Source: Ottelia alismoides (taxonomy: Eukaryota; Streptophyta; Magnoliopsida; Alismatales; Hydrocharitaceae). Taken from it: a stretch of 64,000 bases of DNA. Location: NCBI GenBank assembly GCA_037367405.1, contig JAZKJV010004148.1, forward strand, positions 558,501 to 622,500, written 5' to 3'. Positions 1-10,300 of this stretch are shown here, piece after piece (position 1 is the first letter of the stretch; each line of letters begins with the position of its first letter). The notes under the pieces are model-generated. The model had not been told where the DNA came from, did no database searches, and was given only the letters and a program-made list of their open reading frames with translations. The translations under genes were made by a program, and so were the position numbers.

Positions 1-1039
1 CTAAAATACAAAATGTACAAAAGAGACCCAAAACCCAACATTCACATATGAGCTCCGATTCACTTGAACTTGGTCTTGTTTTGAAGGTAGTTGAATGTAC
101 ATTAGTTCAAAAGTGAGTAAAAAATTAAAACGGACACTGGATGAGGAAGATATGAGGTTTTTAATCCAAAAATCCTGAAACTAGGGTTTGGGTTTTTGGT
201 CCACTTATTTGGGTTAGTGATTTTTTTTATATTTTTCATTTGTTCTTGTTAGTGATATGTACACAGAGAAAGTGTCTTTGGGTCATTCGAAGTTAGCATG
301 AATGAGTTAAAAATCTAGGAGGTTAGGCTATTTATAGGCCAATTTTGTCTTGGATTTTTGGGTTCTTATTTTGTGCATAAATAAGTGCTAAAATGCAATT
401 CTTATGAAAACATGCATAAATGCTAATTATGCCGAATAGAGCAGAAATGCTGATGATTTGGAGGGATTTGAGCTTAATAAATGAGATTTAGAGTGATGAA
501 TCCGATATTCATCATGGAACCCAAAGATTTTAAGTCAAAGACCTGAAGAGTCTAAATTTCAGATCCTAACTAGGCTCCTTACAACGAAAGTTAAATGCCA
601 TAATCAAGCTCCATCATTTAGACTAGACTCAATCCTTAGTTCCAGAAATCAAACTTATTCTGAAAAATACGAATGCAAATGCAACAATGTTTTGAGGGAT
701 ATATTTTCTGAATTTTAGTCATTTTTGTGGATTTTAAGGCTGTTGTAATTTTTATGGATTTTCTGATTTTTATTAACAAGTATTTGTACAAGAATTTTAC
801 ACGATATATTTTATTCAAATTAAATATATAATGCATTTTACAGATTTTATATACAAATAATTTTATAAGGATTAAATGATTTTTACACATATTTTAGTAG
901 ATATGATTTTAAATAAGTATTATACATATTTTAAATACATATTTTAAATTAACTATTTAAAATACAGATTTTAGAAATATTTTACTTATTTACAAGGATT
1001 GTATAAAAACATATAAATAAATAGATAGATTTTAAATTA
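1..1039. other. AT-rich flank, possible 3' non-coding part of remnant M2
   Basis: No gene is seen. From about 517 to 1039 the sequence loosely resembles the minus-strand 3' non-coding region of element C near 47080-47230, with shared words such as gacctgaag and aagctcca in the same order. This fits with element A having inserted into M2. Around 492-516 a palindrome resembling the family LTR start (TGATGAAT...ATTCATCA) is present, so 1-516 could be an M2 3' LTR. A TATA-like ctataaatag reads on the minus strand near 330-345. The assignment is weak because similarity is patchy. Confidence 0.3.
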
Positions 1040-1044
1040 ACCCT
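1040..1044. repeat. TSD of element A, left copy (ACCCT)
   Basis: ACCCT directly precedes the LTR start TGATGAATCTCC and is repeated at 29384-29388 directly after the 3' LTR end CCTGTTATCA. Confidence 0.93.
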
Positions 1045-2378
1045 TGATGAATCTCCATTTAATCACCTTTATTCTATCATTTTGGTCTTAAAAACCCCAA
1101 CAAATGCATGAAAATAACATCAATTTGTCTTTAATTGCATTCATTATTTATTGTATTTATTGTATACTAAATAAAGTTTTTAATGCCAAAATTATAGAAT
1201 AAATAGAAGAAAAGAAAAAGAATAAAATATTGGAAATAATTTATGACCCAAACCCCGAGACCAAGTCCAGAATGGAATCGGTCGACAAGGAATAAAGTAG
1301 GGGGAGATAAGGGCCAAAAATACAATAAACACCTCATTTATTCATGCATTAATTATGCATTTTGACACCTATTTTGTATCTAATTATTTATTCATCAAAT
1401 AAAGAAACTTTGTACATGAAAGATGTATATAATAATGTAAATAAAAATATAAAATTAAGTTTGTACAAAAATAATATAATGTGTTCATTTTATACCCAGA
1501 ATAAAAAGCTAGAAACCAATCTTCACAGACCCATATCTTTCAAATAAAAACTCAAAACAAAGCAAATCACCTCTAATTGTATATAACTTTTCATGAACCA
1601 TGTAATGGTGGTGTTTTTATATTTTTTGGAGTTACTGTGTAAGAGATAGGTTTTGGGCCCCTATTGTACATAATACCGATTAAAATATTCATTATATTCA
1701 TTATTCATTATTTTTATAAATTTATATTTTTAAAATTTTATAAATAATATACATAATACATATATATATTGAAATTAAAAGAAAACCAAAAAGAAAACCT
1801 CAAATAAAATAAGTCTATGTAATTACATAGGCAAAATACCTATGTATTACTTATATATAAATAAAAAGGGGATTTCATTCTTTTATTCATTTATATTTTT
1901 ATTAAATTTTAAATATTATCTACATTCCAATAAAAATGTAAATCCAAAACAAAACCTAATAAAATTCATTAAATAAATAAAATGTACATAAAATATAGGT
2001 AAAATACCTATAAGTATATCTACATATTATGTATACCTATTTATTTAAATATGCAAATAAACTCATAAAAATCAAATAAAAATATATTTATTCTCATAAA
2101 AATAAGTTATAAATATATAAAATAAGAAACTATAATAATAAAATAAAATATACAAAATAAAAATAAAAATACTCATAACAAAGGTAAATATACCTATAAA
2201 TACACTCATAAAAATAAATTACTAATAAATAAAGCCAAAAAAATAAATAAAAATCATATTAAAATACTACATAAAATAATAAACATTTTTTATTTTATAC
2301 TCGAAAAATAATAAAATCATTTACTATTTTAAATTAATTATTTTCGAATAAAACCCCTATTTTGCCCTATAACACCCT

Positions 2379-2636
2379 ACGTGGACCAATCAGGGGCAGC
2401 GGACCGTTGACCTCTGGTCAAGTGTCCCATCCGCGTGTCTGACCCATCAGACCTTCTAAACCCCCTATTTTCTTGCATTTTTCATGGGCGTCTCGTCCAT
2501 CGATTGCACTCGATTCCTTCACAAGATTTGTCCGCCGTTCAATGTACAATCACGGCAGATCTTGTAATCTATTGTACATCCTTTCGATTCTTCCCTACTT
2601 CCTACTCAATAAGGGTGCACCCTATGTCTTTAAATA
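2379..2636 (+). promoter_or_regulatory. LTR promoter of element A
   Basis: CCAAT lies at 2386-2390. TTGACC, three bases, then GGTCAA at 2407-2421 form an inverted W-box pair. A weak TATA-like TTTAAATA lies at 2629-2636. The same order and spacing occur in B and C, where the TATA box is stronger (TATAAATA). In plants W-boxes bind WRKY factors; stress response is inferred. Confidence 0.6.
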
Positions 2637-2818
2637 ACTCAGATCCTGCTTCTCCAAAAAATTGGTCAGTTTTCACCCGTCTCCCTTCCTCGTATTCGGT
2701 CCTGGAGGTTTCCTCGTGACAGGAGGAGGTCTTCGGCGCCTTGAATCGGTCAGAGATAGTGGGAGCTGCACCCATGGCGGCGCTCCGGCGATCGCCACGC
2801 TCCTTGGCTAAAACCCAG

Positions 2819-2930
2819 GTCGAGCCTCTTCTTTTTACTGTCATTAGCTTAACATTAGTCATAGGTTTCATTTCTTGCATTTTAATTCATATTTAAATTA
2901 GTCAATTAGCTTAGTTAGATAGATTCGTAG
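2819..2930 (+). other. Candidate 112-nt intron inside LTR
   Basis: A donor CAG|GT and an acceptor TTCGTAG flank 112 nt lying just downstream of the promoter. The counterpart in all other LTR copies is 111-115 nt with the same GT and AG ends (6753-6864, 17106-17217, 27110-27220, and on the minus strand 44203-44317). Splicing is inferred from this conservation only. Confidence 0.45.
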
Positions 2931-2955
2931 TTCGCCGGAGCTTAGCTCCGGCGAA
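2931..2955 (+). other. Conserved LTR hairpin, copy in A 5' LTR
   Basis: Arms TTCGCCGGAGC and GCTCCGGCGAA are perfectly complementary around a 3-nt loop. The hairpin directly follows the candidate intron acceptor. Copies lie at 6865-6889, 17218-17242, 27221-27245, 44175-44206 and 59791-59822. Confidence 0.85.
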
Positions 2956-4997
2956 CTATTTCACTGTGTTCCCGACATCTTCCGATCGCCATTTCCACCC
3001 CATTTCGTTCCCTTCCATTTTCTTTTTCTCCCAGCCACCGTTTCCCAACCAGATCCCTCTTGGTTCTGCGAATCGGAGTTTAACTCCTGCACCTCACCGG
3101 AAGCTTCGCCACCCACCTCCTTTTACACTAACAGCTTCAAACCCCAGGTCGAGGGGGACGCCCTCGAGCCGTGTGATCTTTCTGGACAGGTTAGGCGCCT
3201 TGAAACGTGCCGGGAGACACAATCGAAGCCGGCGGAGGTACCTGGAGCCCCATTTCTTCTCTGAGCTCGTGACGACGCTCCAGCGTACCTCCGGCCGATC
3301 CAAGACCTCCAGCAGTTAGAGGATCCTTCCAGGAAGCCAGAGGGACCTTTTGGAGCAGCAAAGGCCGGCAGGGGAGGGAGATCTCGCCAGAGGAAGCTCG
3401 CTTAGGCGACCCTTCTTACCTGTTCTTCCAGCCTCTTCCCCTGTCATTAGATGAAGGAGACGTCTCAGATCGAAGATCAGCCGTTGGATGGAGCCACCAT
3501 CGACCGTCAGATCGCGACCCGCGATCTAATCTCACCCATCCATCAGCGAAGCATCATCGGCAAACGTGGATGCGCCATGTGGATAAGTCAAGAATATCAA
3601 TCGTCCGATCCAACGCCTTAAGGGGTAAATTTCACCTTTAGCCCCTTGAATTTTTGTATTTATTATTCAGTTTTGTAAAATAAATGTAACGTTGTAAATA
3701 ATAAGGTTATTTGCATAAACCCCCTTGCATTAATTGTGTATTACATTTAGGTCCTTCCCAGTAGAGTCACGTGTTGTCCCATGTGACTTGGGGACTTTTT
3801 GCATTGAGACTCCTGGAATTTTTGAAAATTGCGTTTTGGTCCCTCCGAGTCTGAATCACGTATTGTCCCACGTGATGTGTTGAGAATTTTGCACTTATGC
3901 CCCTGGAGATTTTTGTATATTGTAAAAAGGATCTGAAAGATTAAATAAATGTTTATTCTGTTGGGATTTTTGCACAGAACACCTTGTCTTTATTTTTAAT
4001 TGCAAAAATGCCCTGCTAGGCTGTTTTATTTTTATGACTTTTATCTATTTATTAAAAATAGCTATGTAGCTCCTAACAATAAAAAAATATGGATAAATGC
4101 CTTATGCAGTATACTTTCATGCTCATATTTTTAATATGCATTTCTTGCATTTTATCTAATTTTTAAAATTAAAATGGAGCCTAAATAAACTCTCTCTAAA
4201 ATATAAAATACCAAAAAAAATATAAAAGTTCTTTGAAAAATTCCCAAAAACATATATGTTGTGTCTTTTAGTGGTTTTTAGCTTCAATCCAAGATTCATA
4301 TAAAAATACAAAAGAAAACCCCTAAAAATTATAAAACTCAAAAAATCGCCATAAAAAATTAAAAATTCTAGAAAAATCCTAAAAATCCAATTTTTGTTTT
4401 TGCATTTTCTTTGATTTATTATCTTTCTTTAAAACTAATTTGAGGAATTTTGGAAGCTGTTTGATATTTTTCACCCTCAATTTAGTTTCAACCTTTTATT
4501 TTATCCACTGTTTTCAGTATTTTTGACTATAAAAAATACAAAAAATTCAAAAAAATCTAGAAAATTGACAAAAACATTAGAAAATTATAAAAACCTAAAA
4601 CTATTTTATTTCCTGATTTTCCTTATTTTTACCTATTTTTATAAATATCTTATCTACCTCTTTTCTTATATTCTGTATATATTCTAATTAAAGAAAAAGA
4701 TAATATAAAAAAATAGAAAATATAAAAAGAAAAATATAAAATCAGGATTTAAAAATAAAAATAGAAAAATATTAAAAAATAATAATAAAAAAATATATAA
4801 AATGAAAAACCCATAAAAACAATAACATGGACAAGAAGAGAATTGGATAAATTTGTGCATATTTCTGCCCCCAGCCGTTTGCTCCCAGTGTTCGACCTCT
4901 ACTTGTGCTTACACCTATACACATTTACATGTAGAGTTATAATATATTTTAATTCACATTTTTGGGACTTAATTACTTTATTCTTTATTGTGGGTTA

Positions 4998-5002
4998 ATC
5001 TC
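4998..5002. repeat. TSD of element B, left copy (ATCTC)
   Basis: ATCTC precedes LTR start TGATGAATCTCT and recurs at 19318-19322 after the B 3' LTR end CAGTCATCA. The interrupted A LTR then continues. Confidence 0.93.
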
Positions 5003-6310
5003 TGATGAATCTCTATTTCATCACCTTTATTCTATCATTTTGGCCTTAAAAACCCCAGCAAATGCATGTAAATAGCATTAATTTGTATATAGTAGCATTC
5101 ATTGTTTCTTGTATTTATTATACATTAAATAAGGTTTTTAATGCCAAAATTATAGAATAAAGAGAAGAAAAGAAAAAGGAATAAAATATTGTAAATATTT
5201 TATGAACAAAACCCCGAGACCAAGTCCAGAATGGAATTGGTCGACAAGGAATAAAGTAGGGGGAGATAAGGGCCAAGAGTACAATAAATACCTCATTTAT
5301 TTATTCATCCATTTATGCATTTTTGACACTTATTTTGTACATAATTATTTATTCATCAAATAAAGAAACTTTGTACATAAAAGTTGTAGATAATAATGTA
5401 AATAAAATTACAAAATTGAGTTTGTATAAAAATAAGACTCAGTGTACATTTTATACACAGAATAAAAAGCCAAAATCTCAACTTCACAGACCCATATCTT
5501 GCAAATAAAAACTCCAAATCACCCAAACTCACCTTTAATTGTATATAGCATTCCAAGAACTATTTTATAAAATTGGTTTCATGATTTTTGGAGTCCATCT
5601 GTGGAAGTTAGGTTTTTAGCCCTTCTTGTACATAATACCTGATTAAAATATTCATTTTATTCAATAATCATTATTTTTATATATTCATATTTTTAGAATT
5701 TTGTAAATAATGTATATACTACATGTACATATTGAGATTAAAAGAAAACTAAAAATAATTTGTGAAATAAAATAAGTCTATGTATCACATAGGCAAAATA
5801 CCTATGTTAAGAATGTATATAAATAAAAGAGATTTTTATTCTTTGATTCTTTATTCATTTATATTTTTGTAATAATGTATATATTATGTAGAGTTTATTA
5901 AAAATACAAATCCAAAATAAAAACAAATAAAATTCATTAAATAAATAAAATGTATATAATATATAGGTAAAATACCTATAAGTATACTTACCTATACATA
6001 GACACATTTATTTAAAAATATAAATAAACTCATAAAAATTGAATAAAAAAATATTTTTACTCACAAAAATAAGTTATAAATTTATAAAATAAGAAAATAA
6101 AATAATAAAGTAAAATAAACAAAATAAAAATAAATGTATATAAATAGACTTGTAAATACCACATTTTAATAAAATCGTAATAAAATACTTTAAAAAAATA
6201 AATAAAAATCATAAATAAATACTAAATTAATTTATAAACATTTTCTATTTTATAAGTAAATTCTAAATAATTCATTTAAAATGTTAAATAAATAGGTCAA
6301 GATAAGCCTG

Positions 6311-6569
6311 ACGTGGACCAATCAGGGGCCAGGGAAAGTTGACCTCCGGTCAACTCCCCCTGCGCCCCTGACTAACACGTCAGACCTGTCTTTTCCCCTC
6401 TTTTCTTGCCTTTTTCCCGCGTGGCTCAGTGATCAATCGACAACAATCACTTCATGAGATTTGCTCCCCCTTCATCCGTGATCCCCGCCGATCATTTGGA
6501 TCTCTTATACATAGATCATATCGCCGGCCACGGCCCGGTCAATAAGGGTGCCCATCCTGTTTATAAATA
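6311..6569 (+). promoter_or_regulatory. LTR promoter of element B (5' LTR)
   Basis: CCAAT is at 6318-6322. AGTTGACC, tcc, GGTCAACT is a perfect inverted W-box pair at 6337-6355. TATAAATA is at 6562-6569. The 3' LTR repeats these at 16690-16708 (W-box pair) and 16915-16922 (TATA). Confidence 0.68.
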
Positions 6570-6752
6570 AGGAACCACCGCCTCCCTCGCAAAATTTGGT
6601 CAGCTTTTTAGCCAATCCCTTCCCCAGATTCGGTCCCAGCGATGTTCCTGGTGACAGGAGGAGCTCGCCAGCACCTTGAATCGATCGGAGAGGCGGAGGT
6701 TGCACCCATGGTGGCGCTCCGGAAGCCACCCTGCTCCCTGGAGTCCCTTCAG

Positions 6753-6864
6753 GTATAAGAGCTGCGCCTTTACATTTTTAGGTAGATTTTTGTTCCAGCA
6801 TTTTATTCCCGCATTTTATTTCGCATTTAGATTCGTAGCGTAGCCTAGTTTAGTGATTTCGTAG
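6753..6864 (+). other. Candidate 112-nt intron inside LTR of B
   Basis: The donor TTCAG|GTATAAG and acceptor TTCGTAG|TTCGCC are 112 nt apart. The donor sequence GTATAAGAGCTG is shared with element C on the other strand (44317 leftward), although the surrounding LTR has diverged. Confidence 0.45.
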
Positions 6865-7696
6865 TTCGCCGGAGCTCTGCTCCGGTGAGCTTTTCACCGT
6901 GTTTCCGACTGTGCCTCGCCACCATTTCGCCTCCATTTCCTTCCCTATCGCCGTCTCCACCTTCCAGTCACCTCCTATCAACCGGAGCCTTCCTGGTTCC
7001 GCGAAACGAAGCTCCTCCACCACCCTTCGCCCGAGCTTCCTCGCCCATCATCACCCCTGTGCTTCCAGCTTCAAACCCCGGGTCGAGGGTGACGCCCTTG
7101 AGCCCCCCTACCTTCTTGTGCAGGTTAGGTGCCCCAAAGCGCACCAGGAGTCGAGTTACAAGCAGGCGCAGGTACCTGGAGCTGCTTTCCTTCTTCGAGC
7201 TCGTGGCGGCGATCCAGGGTGCCTCCGGTCGATCCAACACCTCCAGCAGATCAAGCCACCTTCCAGGAAGCGATTGGGACCTTCAGGAGCAGCGATGATT
7301 GGCAGGAGAGCGAGATCGGGTCGGAAGAAGCTCACCCCGGCGGGTGTTCTTCCCTGTTCTTGCACGTGTGCTCTCTGCCGTTGGATGAAGACGAAGGCCC
7401 CAGATGAGATCAGCACCGTTGGATGGAGTTCTGCATCGACCGTCGGATCAGCTTGGCTGATCTAATCTCAGCCATCCAGCAACGAACCGTCATCGGCGCA
7501 CGTCGAGGCGCCACGTGGATTAGTGATGAAGACCGGCCGTTCGATTCAGCGCCTGTTGGGGGTAATTTGCATATCCAGCCCCCGCTTTTTTTTGTATTTA
7601 TTATTTAATTCTGTAAATAATCTTGCACGTTATAAAATAGTAGTATATTTTGCAATAGGACCCCTGTGTTTATTGAAATTACATTTAGGTCCTTCC

Positions 7697-7726
7697 GCGC
7701 CTCACGTGCAGTCCCACGTGAGGCGC
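7697..7726 (+). other. Double G-box palindrome in U5 of B
   Basis: Arms GCGCCTCACGTG and CACGTGAGGCGC flank a 6-nt spacer, giving a 12-bp stem and two CACGTG boxes. It is repeated at 18049-18078 (B 3' LTR). Shorter forms with GCCTCACGTG arms lie at 43341-43367 and 58957-58983 in C. Confidence 0.85.
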
Positions 7727-8960
7727 GTGAAATTTGCATGTAAGCCCTGACGGTTTTTGTTTATTGTAAAATAGTTCTAAAAAATAAAAGAAATGCTTAT
7801 TTCTGTTGTATTTTTTGCACCTCTGCCCCTGGAATTTATTATATTTGCAAAAATACCCCTTCTAGGCTTAATTATTTTTGTGTCTTTTATCCATTTATTA
7901 AAAATATCTAGATGGCTTCCAAAAATCCAAAAAAATAGGGAAGATGCTCCATGCCATGCTTGTTCACGCCCATGCTTTATTTCACATTTTTTGCATTTTT
8001 CCTAATTATTAAAAATGAAATAGAAGCCTATTTTGTACTGTTTAAATTAAAAAATACAAAAAAATAGAAAATATTTTTGAAAAATTCCAAAAAATTTATA
8101 TATGGTATAATTATATATATATTGAATCCAGAAATTGAAAAACCCTAAAAATATGAAAAAGAAAATTAAAAAAATCAGAAAGCTCCAAAATCCAACAAAA
8201 AATTAGAAAAATCCTTAAAAAGCCCCAAAATACATTTTTTTCTCTTTTATAATTATATACATTATTATTAATGTATTAAAATTAATTTGGGAATTTTTGG
8301 AGTTTATTTTATATTTTTAAAAACCCAAATTATATTCGGCTATTTATTTAGTCCTATATTATGGACATTTTTGAAATTAAAAATACATAAAAACTAGGAA
8401 TATTTCAGAAAAATAACAAAAAAAATTAGAAAAATATTAAAAAGCTAAAAAATTATATCTATGTATATATTTAGTATTGATCTATATATCTATATCTATA
8501 TACTATATTACTCTTCTCTCTCTCTTCTTCTATATATATATATATATCTCTTTATACATATCTTTATATATATATATAACTAAAATTATAAAAAGAAATA
8601 AAAAATATAAAATATAAAAACAAAATAAAAATTATAAAAACAAAAATATAAAAAAATTACAAAACCCAAAACCCACTAAAACAATAAAAGGACATGAACC
8701 AATGATTGAATAATTGAATGATACATTACATACGACCATTCGCCTCCCAGTGTTCGACCTCTACCTGTGCTTACATCTATACACATTTACATGTAGAGTT
8801 ATAATAAATTTTAACTCCACATTTTTGGATATTCATTGCATATATTTATTGTGGGTTAATTGTTGATCGATTTTGGGATCTTTTGTCGGTCACCTCAGCG
8901 ACATTGTGATCCTGCCTTGTGCGGATTACTCTAGACCGATAGAAGATCCCAGTCATCAAA

Positions 8961-8978
8961 TGGCGCCGTTGAAGGGGA
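8961..8978 (+). other. PBS of element B (tRNA-Asp type, degenerate)
   Basis: TGGCGCCGTTGAAGGGGA lies two bases after the LTR end. It matches the complement of the plant tRNA-Asp 3' end (TGGCGCCGTTGCCGGGGA) at 16 of 18 bases. tRNA-Asp priming is characteristic of the Athila clade. Confidence 0.88.
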
Positions 8979-10300
8979 GGCAACGGATTTTGTATGATTT
9001 TGTAAGCGTATTTGTCTATTTATTCAATTGTTTGCTCATGTCCTTCATTTATTTATTTGTGTGATTTTTATTTTTATTTAACACTATTTGATTGATTGTT
9101 CTGACCATCTCCTTTCTTTGTCTGTGATGCGAGGGACCGCCGAGCGAAGGAGGACCTCCTAGGAGGACCTAAGCACCCAAGCGAGGTGGAGTTGGCTCTT
9201 CTATGCCAGCCAACAGGAGAGAGCATCCATGACAGAAGAAGGAGAATTTTTGAAGACAGTCACTATTTTTAGGCATATTATTTTATTTCATTTTATTATG
9301 TATATTCATGTGAGAGTGTGGCACTTAGAAACATGTAATAATACAGGACTCTCACAGGTGCACGAAGACTCCCTAGGTCCTGTGCCCGAGGGATTGTTCC
9401 CTTGGGGGCCTCGATGATTTTTGACGCATTTCTTTATTTTATTTTTATTATTTTGTGTGTGAATGAGCCTTAGCTTAAGAGTTGCTTGCTCGTAGAGTTA
9501 GGTCCAAACACCCTAATATTTGCATATACCTATAGTTCGCTTTGGACCTAGATCAAACTCTAAACAGCCGCTCATTTATCTCTTAGCCTTTGTGCCACAG
9601 CGAACCCCACAAAGCGCTTTCTCCTAAGCTCAAGTGTGTTGAGCACAGAGGAGGGGTAAGCCAAGACCGGACTTTTTGAGGCTAAAGATGAATGAGCGAC
9701 TTGTGGTGCTTCACGATAATAGCAATTTCTGAACCTAGGGTGATTTCTTCGGTTTGCATTTGCATATAGCATAGGTTTCAAATTCTGTTATGCATCCCGC
9801 ATGGAGAGAGCTGGGAGGCACTGTAAGTCTTCTTACTTGGCATGCATAATCGTTTTCCGACTTGCATGACTTTTCCGATCTTCTCCCTCTGTATTTGCCA
9901 ACCTAGGATGCTTAATGGAAATTGGAACCTCGATAGGCACGTACATTGAAAATACCCAAAAAAAGTGATAACTTAAATAAAATCGGGACTGCTAACTCTA
10001 TTGGACTTAAAAAAAAACGTAATGGATTCCTTGTCTTGGGGAGAGCAACCCCCTCATTGGATGCGTTTTAAAGTGCTCATGTACACACTAAGGAGTAGAG
10101 CCCAAATCCTATCAAGCCTCCTGTGATTGTACAATTTGTGTGGTTCTCACCTAACTCTAAAATCGAAAAGATAAATGACCGTCACCTGATGGTCTTCACT
10201 GTGTTGAGTAGGTGAATTGGGGGTTTGCCTTGTGTCTTGATTGTGACTTGGAGTTCATTGTGTTTTTGTTTCATCCCTAGAGTAGTCGGTCCCACCGTGT
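8979..10300 (+). other. Leader of element B, collinear with the autonomous element C
   Basis: No ORF of interest. Blocks shared in order with C (minus strand 57607 to about 56450) and with A are: the 22-nt hairpin at 9385-9406, a 'tgaatgagc...ttaggtccaaac' segment, and a block at 9781-9850 (GCATGGAGAGAGCTGGGA ... CACTGTAAGTCTTC) containing a consensus splice donor GTAAGT at 9823-9828. A 'GGGACTGCTAA' block near 9987 follows. The conserved order shows that A and B descend from a C-like element. Confidence 0.75.
9385..9406 (+). other. Leader hairpin, copy in B
   Basis: Arms CCCGAGGGA and TCCCTTGGG enclose loop TTGT, a 9-bp stem with one G.U pair, 406 nt after the PBS. The homologous hairpin in C has different but still paired arm bases. 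It is a candidate packaging or dimer-linkage structure (inference). Confidence 0.75.

Larger units (their letters stand above)
1045..5002 (+). repeat. 5' LTR of element A, main part
   Basis: It starts TGATGAATCTCC, an imperfect palindrome with TTCATCA, and matches 25345-29290 throughout. The order is an AT-rich U3, a GC-rich core with promoter motifs near 2379-2636, a candidate 112-nt intron (2819-2930), a perfect hairpin (2931-2955), and an AT-rich U5. It stops at gttaatctc, where element B is inserted, and resumes at 19323. The short ORFs in the GC-rich core are not conserved as proteins between LTR copies. Confidence 0.93.
5003..8958 (+). repeat. 5' LTR of element B
   Basis: It is 3,956 bp, nearly identical to 15357-19317, and starts TGATGAATCTC and ends GATCCCAGTCATCA. 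The TATA box sits about 1.56 kb in, so roughly 2.4 kb of LTR lies downstream of the promoter, an unusually long R-U5. It carries a double G-box palindrome at 7697-7726 and a TA microsatellite near 8530-8546. Confidence 0.95.
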
